NCBI GenBank assembly: GCA_021495925.1
Contig: JAKEKT010000092.1
Location: forward strand, 1-64,000
Length of the DNA stretch: 64,000 nucleotides
Direction of reading: 5' to 3'
Source: Diplodia intermedia
Lineage: Eukaryota; Ascomycota; Dothideomycetes; Botryosphaeriales; Botryosphaeriaceae
Shown: positions 33,622 through 45,263 of the stretch, piece by piece
How positions within the stretch are numbered: the stretch's first letter is position 1
Layout of the letters: every line of letters begins with the position of its first letter
Notes under the pieces: generated by a model
What the model saw: the letters and a program-made list of their open reading frames with translations, nothing else
What the model was told of the DNA's origin: nothing
The model's database searches: none
Translations under genes and position numbers: made by a program

Positions 33622-34628
33622 ATGGGGTTCAAGGACACCCTCAACTTTGACGACGCCGCGTACGAGCAGAAATTGCGGAGCATGGACACGGCCGACCTCC
33701 AAAACCGCGAGGTGGAGAAGATCCGCCAGTACGTTGCGGGCTCCATCGGCGTCGGCTGCGTGCTGGGCGCCTTCCCCAGCACCATGGGCACCAGCCTCCT
33801 CTTGCTCCCGTTAATTCTTCGCACCGTCAACATCGCCCGCCGCAAGCTCAACCTCATCCGCGCGACGCTCTTCGACCGCCACGTCCCTCCGTACCAGCTG
33901 ACGAAGAAGGATTTCATCATCCCTCTCGCCATTCGCGCGACGTCGTTGGGGTTGGGCACCGCGGTCGGGCTGTTTGTTGACATCACGACGGTGACACCGC
34001 TGGAGGAGGTCGTGCCGGCGCCGGCTGATGGCTTCGACGCGGTCGCCGAGGTCCTCAATACCAAGAATCCCGACGCGATGCTGAACGGGTTTGCGTCCGG
34101 CATCGCGGAGCAGGGGAACCAGCCCGTCATCAACGAGACCGTCAGCCACGCTGCTGCTGCTGCAAGCCAGTGCGGAGCCGGTCACGCCTTCGACGTTCAG
34201 GACGGAGTGCAGCAGTCAGGTCCGCATCACACGCCGGACGCGGTGCCGGACGAAAGGACCGATCCTGCTTTTCTGGCTGGCATGTCGCAAGGTGCCCGGC
34301 TGGCATCGGCGGGGGAATCCAAGGCCGTCTCGGCGCTGCTGTCGCAGATACCGCTTATGCTTCTGTCGCCGAGAATTGCGGAAGAAAGCGAGCAGGACGA
34401 GGCTGCTCAGCTTCACATCGGCTGCGACAGATGTAAGGAGACGTTCGATGCGCACAAAACCATACGTTGGCGTAAGTCACTTTCTCGTCTGCTCATAGTA
34501 GCGATGCTGACATTCGGAAAGATTGTTCGGCTTGCGCTTCCGGGGACTTCGATGTTTGTATCGGATGCTATGACGCGGGCGAGAGGTGTTTGGACAATAA
34601 GCATGTGATGGCCATGGTGCCGCTTTAG
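33622..34628 (+). CDS. ZZ-type zinc finger protein with hydrophobic N-terminal half
   Basis: Two exons: 33622-34471 and 34522-34628 (318 aa). The intron GTAAGT...GGAAAG joins C|AT and completes a ZZ finger: IGCDRCKETFDAHKTIRWH in exon 1, then CSACASGDFDVCIGCYDAGE and a final HVMAMVPL in exon 2. Without the splice the frame ends in nonsense. Residues about 40-75 and 100-130 contain hydrophobic segments (GCVLGAFPSTMGTSLLLLPLILR, PLAIRATSLGLGTAVGLFV) that may enter a membrane. The middle is disordered. ZZ fingers bind N-termini of proteins, including histone H3 and N-degrons; the partner here is unknown. The family is otherwise unrecognised. Confidence 0.85.
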
Positions 34629-35665
34629 CTTCAAACCCTCCCGGCGCCAACTACGTACGGCTCAAGCGTTGAAAGACCCAAGCGGTGGTATCCTGTCATG
34701 ATCAGGAGAAAGACTGCCCCGGCGAATACGACAAGCAGTGAGAAGATGTTTGATGAGTGATGCCTATCGCAATACTGGGGAGAAAGTGGTGGGACGAAGA
34801 AATTGTGGCGATATAAGGGATTTTACGCGCACTGCAATTAAGTGCAGCGGCTGTGCTTTTTGCGTTGCAGCAGAAATGCTCTTCAATTTTAATTTCATTT
34901 ACTAATCTTTCCTCCTTGTAAGATGCAGAGGTGATCAGCTGTCAGTTCTTTCTCTATCTTGACTTTTTTAAGGTTTCATCAACTCACGCCGTCATATTTG
35001 TTCAGTCCTGCTCCTCGAACCGACCCAAGTCGTTCGGTCACCGAAGCCTTTGCTGATCTCACGCAACTCAACGAGGGGAAGGCTGCCGTTCATTGGAACC
35101 TTGCGTAGGCCATGAAGTGGTGGCTGCCTGATTCCAGCCTGTGGCACCTCCCAAACTGGGCAGTGACTGCTTGCCTCGTTCCTCACAAACACAGCCACGC
35201 AGCTGATTCGATAGGATACGGTGCGTGGAGGACTCAGCCTGATGGCCCTCGCCCCAGTCATGTTCGAGAGTGTAATGTTGTGGAACTATGTTCTTAGCGG
35301 AAAAAGCAAGGTATACTCATTGGTCATTATAAGAGCGCACAAGGCTTTGCAGCGAAAGCCCGAGTTCGACGGCGTTGGCCAGAAGCCATTTTGTAAGCCA
35401 CAGAAACCTGCAGTGTAGCCTGGTATACCGCAAGACGTCAGCGGACAGGCATCGGGAGCAATGCATATCAACCCTGCTCCAATAACTTGGGGAATGTCCG
35501 CTGAGTGGCTCCCCTTCATCCTTGTAATACGTCCATATGAAACTGTCTCACCACACGGAGTCTACGCGCGTCCTTCTTCAGCTCTCTCCTTAGCCTTATA
35601 GCACCGATCCCCTAGTATCCTCTCTTCAAACTTACGAGAGTCTAAATCCTGGCCTGTCAGAGAGT
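34629..35665. other. Intergenic region
   Basis: About 1 kb between the ZZ gene and the lipase-GTPase gene. I see no gene, RNA or mobile element. Confidence 0.4.
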
Positions 35666-38600
35666 ATGAAGATACCCAAGAAAATCGTTGTGTGCGTTGA
35701 CGGCACATGGTACAATGCCAACGGCCAAGAAGGTTAGCGATTCACGACTATTGTGAGGCCAGATATCTAATCTTTGTCCTGCACAGGAACAGGCCAAGGG
35801 AACAATAGCAACGTCTTTCGCATCTTTGCTTCCATCAAGCAAGGGGTATTTGAGCACGAAGGCGAGAAGATTGAACAGGTATCAAAGTCGCATCCTTGAA
35901 TCTTTCATCGCTTTTGGCTCATCGATTTTGAAGCTCGCGAAATACTTTCACGGAATAGGCGTCAAGAGAAAGTTGCCAGACAAATTCAATGACGGCATCT
36001 CGGGAGAAGGTTGCAAGGATCTCATAAAAGAGGTCTATCAGGTAGTCGGACCAGCAGACACTGCGGTTGGAGCCAGTTCTAAATTCCCTCACAGTATATC
36101 TGCAGACAACTTCAAACACCAAAGGACGAAGTGTGGTTGTATGGATTCAGCCGCGGAGCCTGTATGTAGATCAAGGGAAACGGTTTCGTCTCCGCGCGCT
36201 CACTTACCTCCCCGCAGACGTTATCCGCGCTGTAGCGGGCCTCCTCCATCATGTCTCTGCACTTGCAAATACGCCTTCACCTGAGCTTAACGGCGACTAT
36301 CGGGAGGCATTGGAGTGCATGACTAGCAAGCAGAAAAAGGATATCGAATCCCAGGGAGAAGTATTTCGCCCCCATCCCTCTTGATCAACTGCAAGATTTC
36401 TGACTTTTACACAGCTGTATCACCTGCTGTAATGGCTCTATTCAATCACGCAAAAATTTCGCACTAACACGGAGTTTGCAGTTCGACAAAAACCCGACTT
36501 TCGCCAGTCATCCGGTTTCTCGGAGCCTTGGACACAGTGAAGAAGGCCAATGATCCCTTCAAACATGACCTCTCCTTCAACAACTCGATCAAGCATGTCA
36601 GGCACGCCGTCGCACTGAACGAGGACCGCCGCCAATACTTGCCTGAGCTGTTCGACACCGACCAAATGACGTTTTCGGATGGGAGATCTCTGATACAAGC
36701 TTGGTTCATCGGAGCGCACGCAGACATTGGGGGCGGTGCTAGCGACGACGGACTGTCCCTGTACCCGCTGCAATGGATGTTCCTCGAGAGCAAAGCATGT
36801 GGTCTCGTTCTGGAGCACGAACCTGGAAAGAGAGTTGCTCAAAACCTGATTGACAACCCGCTGACGCTGACGTTTCCTGACGAAACTACAGTTGAAGAGA
36901 ATTCGGAGAGTCCGAGCTGGGACTTCAAATACCGCAACGGGATGGACGTCAGCATGTACGATCTACGAATCTCTCACAATCATGGCAACCTCCAGAAGTG
37001 GCCTCGCAAGAAGCTGGCGAAACGGTCCGTCGCGAGGACGTCAACTCACATGGTCCGGATCAACCCGGGCATGAAAAAAACGCTGGCATATAGTGGGGAG
37101 AGGCGTGCTTTTGCAAATGGGAATGTCAAAGGCTACCGTCAGCAAGGTACGGCAGTTCTCAGGCGACTGTCCGTGTATAAACACTAAACAAACCTCTCAG
37201 ATCCAAACGGAACAATCATACACCCGTCCGTCTACTTTATCATGGAGACCTATCCACGACTTGGTATCCAAGAGGCTCTCAAAGACATGCAAGAGCACCT
37301 TCAGAAATTTCGAGCATCCTGTCTGATATCCACCGGCTCGGATCCATGGATCAGAACCAGAGAATTCGAGATGAAAATGCCGAGCTGCCGTATTCTGATC
37401 TGCGGAAATGCAGGGGCAGGGAAGTCGACCCTGCTCAACCGTGTATTTGGCATACCGATGGTTAGTACGCATGACGATTGCTTTTTCCCATCCGCTGACC
37501 TGTTTCAAGTCCGAGGAAAACGAAGGCACGAGAGGGAAGCACAACATCGACGAAGGCTTTGAGAGCGACCAGCACCCGGGCATCATCATCCACGACTCCG
37601 AGGGATTCCAGTCCGGAAACAAAAAGGAGGTGGCGGCGTTTGAAGCGTCGGTGAAGAAAAGATGTCCCACCGCGGAGCCCCCTGACGAGAGGTTCCACGC
37701 TGTTTGGTACGAACAAACCCCAACAAAAAATGATGCGGACACTTGGAACCGAGGCTGACAGGAATGCAGGATATGCATCGAGGCAGACACCCCACGGCCG
37801 GTGCAGACAGCAATGGAAAACGTCATCAGCATCATCTCCAAGCACGCCTCAACCCTTCCCGTTTTCATCGTCGCGACGAAGAAAGACCGGTTCCTGGCCC
37901 TGGAAGACGGAATCGAAAGTAGAGACATCAAAGCCCTCGAATTGTCCCAAGACGTCGATCCAAGCATCCAAGCGAAGGTGGCCGCAGCCTTGCAAGACCG
38001 CCAGGAATTCTTCAAAGATGCTTTCCGCAAAAAATGCCAAGGCTTCAAGGAGGATCGCACGGCGTTCGCATTCGTCTCCAAAAGTAAGCCCTTTTGGTAG
38101 AGAGAGAGGCTGGGGCCCGCGAGAAAGTCCGGCAGGTCACTGACGTGCGTCCCAGATGATCACCAATCCGTCCAAGCACTCGTGCGCTCCACCATGGACG
38201 AAATCGCCGACGACAGCGTGCACATGAGACTAGTGGCGGCCAATTTCCTGCTCGAAGAGAACTCAGAAGTTGATCTACGTGATTGCGATGGTCGCACTCC
38301 ACTCTCCTGGGCTGCAGAACGTGGTAACCTTAGAATTGTCGAAATATTGCTCGAGCGAGGGGCAAGCCCACAAATCAGAGACGAACAAGGTCGTACGCCA
38401 CTCTCTTACACGGAGAACAGTTCGGTTGGCGAATCTGTCAAGAGAGATATCCAGTATCTTCTTCGAGAGCCTTGGAACCACAAGAGACACAACGAGGACG
38501 CTGATATGTCCCTGCCAGCTTTCACGCCACATTACGACCAGGAACGACAGATTGACTCGGATTCTAAACTGTCCGACACTACATCAATTTGGTCTGCTGG

Positions 38601-41600
38601 GTCTTCAATATCCAGCAGGTCATCCATCGGTCTTCCGCATGAAGGGCACGGGGATGCAACAAAGCAGCTTGCCAATGAGCTCTCTCAGCAAGCCGACATG
38701 GCCGACCTCTATGCAATCGCTATACGCAAATTCGGACATGAGAAATTTGCAGAGTGCCATGATCGCCTTTTGAAAAAGCTTTTCCAAGAGCTCCGTCCGC
38801 AAGCAACCGACGAGACCGAGAAGTACGCCGTCAGGATCTTTCGTCAAAAGCAAAAACGCAGCGAGGTTACTGAAGTGATCCAAGACCGATTTGTGCAACC
38901 CATGCAGGCCAGAGAGCTCTTGGACAGCAAGAAACCAGAAGCAAATGCTTATCCAATGTGGAGACAGCTCAATGTCCATCTGCATGGAAGATATCTCAAT
39001 GACGATCACTGGCGTGATGGAACAGGCTTTCGAAGGGAAACGGAAGACGACTTTGACGACGCTGAAGACAACATCAGTGACGAAGACGACGGAGAAGAAG
39101 AAGACGAAGTGGTAGATGTGAGCCAGGAGCCAACCCATGTTAAAGCCGTTCAAACCGACATCGAAAAAGCTTTGGCATTCCTCGTCAATGGCCAACCTTT
39201 CAGTCACTTCCGGGAGAATTTGGATCGCCTGGTCAATCCAAGCCAGACCATTGACCAGGCTGTAAAACGTCGTGATTCAAGAGGGCTACGGAGGCTCTTG
39301 AAGAATCAATTCAGTCTGGTGACTGAAGGAGATTACATCTGGCTCCGCGAGCTGAATGCCGTGAGCTACAGTCGTGACGCTATGGCTCAATTACTTCTTG
39401 AAGCCGCTGCCGATGCACCATGGATTGTCTTCGAGCCTCAGGAGCTTGTAGATACTAAGCCGACGGCTCCGTTCCATCACTCCGGCTGTCCACACCACCA
39501 AATCGATGAATCGTCGTCCAGACTCACTCATATCCGAGCTCGCAGTCCCGAGCTTGACTTGAGCAAAACTATCCAAGAACTGTGCGGGCTTGGAGGCATC
39601 TTGCCTACCTCGCAAGGCCGCGATGAATGGACTGGGCAGGTTTTGTTTCAAGGAGATGAAAATTCCGCTGCTTTTCTTACGTATGACATGCCCTCCACCG
39701 GTGCGGAAGGGAACCAAAGAAATCTACTCTGTCGAATCTCCAACGTCTTGGACAGATTCTGCACTGCTGTAGCATACATGCAGGAAGCGGCAATGTGTTG
39801 CGACTCATTCACAGTTGTCGGCACATGCGAATCCGCCTCAGGTCCTGGGAAGTTGAAACTCGTTCGAGTCGAGCTTGATACGCCGATTCATCTCGCCGAT
39901 GAGATACGGCAGCTCACCGTTACAACAAGACTGACGACAAAAGACGTACAGTCCAGCTTAAGCGCCGCCAAGAGAGTTGTCCGACTGCTGGAAACTCCAT
40001 CCGTCCACGCATTCTGGTCAGAGCCAGTGGGCACCAGCGACTCCCGACTCAGCCATGACGCTGGACATACGATCCAATCAAGGGAGTCAACACATCAGGA
40101 ACGAGACTTGAATGACGCTCTTCATATCTGCTCTCTTGCAGCTCAGCTCCTTTGTGTTGGACTTGTTTCTTATCTACAAGCTCATGTAGGATATATTGAG
40201 CCTTTCTTCCTCAACGCCGCCTTGCAAGATATCTTGCTACTCGGAAATTTGTCCCTGCCATGGAAAGATCAGGGAACGAACCTACCTCTCATACGAGCGA
40301 GCCTCACGGAGCTCACATGCCTCTCTGGAATGACAAGTGGACCGGTTCTTGTATTCAGTGTTGTGGAACAGCCGTTTGACCTCGTCCGCTTACAAGGGAA
40401 AGATGGCCACGACTTGGTTTGTCGAATTGATGAACTACTCGACACATGGGGTCCGGGCCACTGCATATCATCAATAGAAGATGCAAGCAAGATCAAAGCA
40501 ATAGAAGTTGGTGGAGGCCTCGTCTACGCTGTCGATATCGATAGCAGCACATTCCACTGGGAGTTCAGGAGCGACAAAGAAGACCTACAGTCACTACCAT
40601 CATTCCATCGGAACGCCGAAATGACGATAGGAGCATTGGTCACCGAGAACTCAGCCTGCACGATGGACGAGAGCCAGTGGAACCAGTGCAGGAAGGACTG
40701 CTCTGACTGTCTTGTATCTCTGGGCACATACCGAACCTACTGGGAAGCAGGCGAGCGGCAGATCGGCATTCAAGGCGGTCACAGCAACTTGATGGCCAGT
40801 GTCAACCAGACCAGCATCAAACACGAGGGAAGACCAATCAAGAACATGCAGCTGAATGTACAAGAACAGACATATCTGTTGCAATTTCTTGAATGCAGTT
40901 GGGGGCTCCAAGTGAGCTACTGCACTGGAATATCACGAAGAGTACCGTTAAGAGCCCTGATTGCGGATCTTCTGCCCGTTTTTGTCAAGGACGACAGAAA
41001 GCAAGCGACTCTAAAATTTTGGATCAACACCAACAAAATCTTGAGTGCATTGAATGGAACAGACGATCTCCAAGACCTCATGGAAAACCTACGCAACAAG
41101 GATGAGGCTATGCACCAGAGCCTCATCAGGTGCATGATCGAAATCTTGGACCTACTCAGCTTGACTGGAATTGAAAGAGGTCGCAAGAACCTCATCATTG
41201 CATGGCCGCACGAAAAGGACCTCACAAGCGGAGTCAAGATCGCTTGTGACGAGGAGAGCTACTGGGCCCGGATACTCGCAGACTCTCATCAATGCGCAAC
41301 GTATGCATACATCACCAACAAGTGCTTGGAGTCGGAAGGCGCGCCCTGCCGCGGGACGGCCAGAAGATGGTCAGGGACTACAGCCATCATGGAGACCGCC
41401 GTCAGCTGCTACACACCACGACAAGAACTGGCGGCGCGGAGTCTGATGCATGGGCAGTATTACCATATCGAAACGCTGGGCTCGTTGATCTTGCTGAAGG
41501 CGCGCAAAGACGACGAAAGGGTCCGGCTGACGGTGTCGAGGAGCGCAATTCCGCGATCCTTTCAGAAAATACTCCTGCTGAAGCCTTTTCTGAACGAGAA

Positions 41601-41715
41601 TGCGCACATTCGGGAGAAGCAGAGACCGGATCATCGCGCGGAGCAAGTGCTTGTATCTGCAGGGGATCTTTTGACTGAGTTGGGTATAGGAAGTCGAGTT
41701 TCGTTAACGCAATGA
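35666..41715 (+). CDS. DUF2235 lipase-GTPase-ankyrin fusion protein
   Basis: Eleven exons: 35666-35732, 35787-35878, 35934-36041, 36095-36161, 36218-36360, 36415-36428, 36482-37146, 37201-37460, 37510-37706, 37770-38083, 38156-41715 (1828 aa). Residues about 5-400 are a DUF2235/Tle1-type alpha/beta hydrolase: VCVDGTWYN, YGFSRGA (Ser108), LGALDTVKK (Asp181) and FIGAHADIGGG (His243, Asp245), so the catalytic residues look intact. A P-loop GTPase follows with GNAGAGKST (454-462), HDSEGF (G3, 500-505) and TKKD (G4, 574-577). Two ankyrin repeats are at about 670-735. The last 1,090 residues have no domain I recognise; they include an acidic run (DDFDDAEDNISDEDD) and look mostly helical. Exon 6 is 14 nt. 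A GTP-switched phospholipase in defence or allorecognition is inferred from the layout only. Confidence 0.88.
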
Positions 41716-42237
41716 GCTTTCGAGTTTCAGTTAATTAGATGCGTTATGGTGGTACTATAAATTCTCGGTTCAGTAAGCTGTCCGGCTATTTTTATTCTTC
41801 ATGCACGCAGAACAAGACTCCACAGGCGAGTGCTACAGGGATTTGGTCTTAATCGATCCATATATGCTTTGGATATTCTTAATCCTTTACCTGGCAACGC
41901 ATTTATAGTGAATAAAGCCAGAGTGATTTATGCAACGGCAGGAAGCAGCGACGTCAACAGCTTGCCGTTTCGGGCATGGGCTGCGGATCGCTCGGTGGAT
42001 TCTGACTCGCGCCGGATCAGATAACGTTTACTTAAGCCTCCTCACAGCGCGCCTGATTTTAAGCGGCAACCTTACATCCCAGAAAAGAACCACAGGCCAA
42101 TCGCCGGATCTCTTCGGACGCCAAACAGTAATGATCCCGTCAGAGAGCCGGACCAGCCGCGCACAAGTCCACGGGCGCGATTGAAAAAAAGATCCAAAAG
42201 AGCTCGGGAGAACAGAACATACGGGCTGTGTACCACC
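41716..42237. other. Intergenic region
   Basis: About 520 bp between the lipase-GTPase gene and the MFS gene. No feature is recognised beyond an AATAAA at 41911-41916 that may be a poly(A) signal of the upstream gene. Confidence 0.4.
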
Positions 42238-44328
42238 ATGGCGGTGACCGGGGCCCATTCCACCCACGACGACAACAACCCTCACAACACCACGGCCACC
42301 AGCTCCTCCACCGACAGCGACAACGTCGAGCTGGGCTGGCTCGACGCCCGCGACGACGAACCCTTCCTGCCCGACGGCCATTCCGACGGCGGCGACGACA
42401 GCCATGACCCCCTGCGACACGGCATCGCGGCGCCTCCGGCCAAGAAACCGCGCGTGATCTGGCTGACCGTCTTCTTCCTGATGAACTCGCTCGCCTTCGG
42501 CATCGCCGTCGTGCCGCGGGTCAACCTGATCGTCTCGCTAATCTGCCGGCAAACGCTGCCCTCCACCCCTTCTGCCCCTCCCGTCGTCATCGGCGGCTAC
42601 AACCCGCAGTGCCAGGTCGACGCCGTGTCCTCGCGGACCGCCATGGTGCAGTCCGCCGGCAACGTGGTCGCGGGCGTGCTGTCGGCCGGCATGGCCGCGT
42701 TTCTGAACATCCTGAGCGACCGCGTCGGCCGGGTGCGCGTCGTCGCGTACACGGCGACGGTGCTGGCGGGCGTCGAGGTCGTGTTGGTGGCGCTGGCGAA
42801 GGCGCCGGCGGGCACGGATTATCGCTGGCTGTATCTGGCGTATACGCTGGATGGACTGAGCGGGAGCTTTGCGACGATCATGGCCATGGCGAGTGCGTAT
42901 ATCAGCGATTGCGTGGATGAGGAGAAGAGGAATGTGCAGGTCGGTGAGTTGTGTGCGCGTTGAAAGGGTGGAGCTGGGGTTGTGTGTGATGTGCTAATGC
43001 GATTGGTGTTTGTGAAGGCAGGATACATGGAGCCATGTTCATCGGCATTGCGGTGGGCCCGGCGATATCGAGCGCGATCGTGGCTGGGAGTGAGCAGAAG
43101 TCCCCGCTTCTTGTCTTCTATCTGGGTCTTGTAGGTTGATCGAACCGGCTTGTCGGGTTGTTCGCTGACAGTATCACAGGCCACGCGCGTCATCTCTCTT
43201 GTGTACCTGATGCTTTTCGTGGCCGAGAGTCTGCCACAAGCCCGAAGAAGCTTGAAAAACGTCTTCCCTGCTTTCTCTCAGGCTCGATGGCAACAGATGG
43301 CCAAACCGGCCAGAGGCATAGACGCCATCCTGGTCAAACTGAACAAACTCAATCCCGGGAGATGGCTGGATAGACTCGTACCTCGCGCGACCCAGGGCAG
43401 CAGGCGACTACGGCGTAACGTGGTACTACTGCTCGCCATCAACCTCGTCTGCTACGTCGGCGCCATGGCCACCGCGGACGTCCTGATCCTCTATCCACAG
43501 GTACATCATCATTCCCTCTGCCACAGTATAAACCTTCACCACTAACAGCTTGACCAGGTCGTCTTCAAATGGGGCAACGTCGAGAACAACATGTTCATGT
43601 CCGTCATCAACGGCTTCCGCGCCGCCGTCTCCACCCTCGGCATCCCCATCCTCATCTTCTTCTTCCAACGCCGCCGCCACCACCACCACCACCCCTCCCC
43701 CCCTCCCCATCCATCCACAACAACAACAACAACAACCACAACCCCACCAACCCTCCTCGACCCCTCCGTCTTCCCCACCGACCTCGACGCCCTCCCCTCC
43801 CCCACAACCCCACACCGCCCCGACCCCGACGCCACCCTCCCAATGACCCCACCACCACCGTCAGCGTCGGCGTCCCACCAAGACACCACCCTCGACCCGC
43901 TCGACCGCGCCCTCATCGTCACCGCCCTCCTCTTCGACATCTTCGGCTACCTCGGCTACGCCGCCTCGCCCAACGGCATCCTCTTCACCCTCTGCGGCGC
44001 CGCCGCCGCCTTCGGGGCCGTCGGCCTGTCGACCTCGGAAGCGGCATTGACGAAGATCGTGGCGCCGTCGTCGTCGTCGGTATCCAACAGCTCCGCCGGC
44101 GGGGGCGGAGGGGGTGGTGGTGGTGGTGGCACGGGGTCGAGGGTGGGCGAGTTGATGGCGGGGCTGGGGCTGCTGCAGAGCGTGGTGCGCATCGTGGCGC
44201 CGGCCGTGGTGAACGTCGTGTACGGGGAGACGGTGGCGGTGGGGCGGCCGGGGACGGCGTTTGTGGGCGTGGCGGCCGTGTTGGCGGTCGGGGTGGGGTT
44301 GACGTTGGGGTTGGTCGTCGGTGGGTGA
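42238..44328 (+). CDS. Major facilitator superfamily transporter
   Basis: Four exons: 42238-42943, 43018-43130, 43180-43500, 43558-44328 (636 aa). It begins with a 75-residue polar cytoplasmic tail. WLTVFFLMNSLAFGIAVVPRVNLIVSLIC is helix 1, and SDRVGRVRVV is the loop 2-3 motif of MFS proteins. GAMFIGIAVGPAISSAIVAG fits helix 5. About twelve hydrophobic segments can be counted. The central and late loops carry odd low-complexity inserts: a His run followed by a Thr run near residue 420, and a Ser/Gly-rich run (poly-Gly) near 550. The general shape resembles fungal DHA-type or tetracycline-resistance-type exporters. Substrate is unknown. Neighbours do not indicate a cluster. Confidence 0.88.
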
Positions 44329-45263
44329 GCGTGAGCTCTTTTCTTCTTCTTGTATTTATTGGGGGTCTGGGGACGTCTTTTGAGATATCTTTGGTCGCGG
44401 AGGCTTCGAGTGCGTGTGAAGTGTAGATGGTTCTAGAGAACGCACGGTGGATGCTGGACTTGACTTGGTTGAAGAGCTCGCCTGACCGTATGTGAGCCAT
44501 ACTCCAACGAAGCTTCCCGCTGAGGTGACGGACGAACAAGACCAGAGTGGAGAAACGTGCCATGTCACACAGTACCAAGGTACAATATATATGAGCCACA
44601 AGCAAGTTCATTCCGCAACCTCGTCTGGGAAGAGCCTGTGTGGCGCCATCGGATTAATTGGGCCATGCAGAGCGCCCAGGCAGCTCGTGGTGAGGTCGCG
44701 GGTTCGAGGCCGGTCATAAAAACAGGCGATCCTCATAGTGTCTGTTCTTGTCCCACCGGTATTCATACGCGGTGATCAAGTTTTTGCTTTTTTGATCCAT
44801 CGACCAATGAATGCCTCCCCTCGTGGAGGATAGCGTGCTTTCAAGGAAAGCTGGCTATTATTTTTTCATGCGGAGGACTGCACTGAGTCTCTTTACTTGA
44901 TTATTAATTGTCTATGGTTATATGTATGGTCTGTTCTGGAGTTCATCGACACTGTGCTGTTCAATCCCCATCCAACCGTTTCCTTCCTCTTCTAAAGATG
45001 CTACAGAATGACAGAGACAGGCATCTACACTGGCAGTACTCCCGATGAATAAAGGGAGCCCGGAGAGGTTTTCCTAGTTTCGCTCATGTATCCACACTCC
45101 ATGACTTCAAACGCGTGGTGTTGCTCAACATGTGCGCCCGGCCCATCCCACGGCACGGTCGAAACTTCTGCCCTGTAGCTCATACAAACCCCAAGGTAGA
45201 ATTTGAGAGCGTATGCGGCGACAGCGACCTGAATTCAACTTTCCCCGCCTTCCGCATCACCTC
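44329..45263. other. Intergenic region between convergent genes
   Basis: About 930 bp between the MFS and VPS51 genes. A GGTTCGAGGCC at about 44700 resembles a tRNA B box, but no acceptor stem or A box can be built around it. Nothing else was recognised. Confidence 0.4.

Noticed and set aside
44640..44720. tRNA-like B box GGTTCGAGGCC
   Set aside because: No matching acceptor stem, A box or proper T stem could be built around it.
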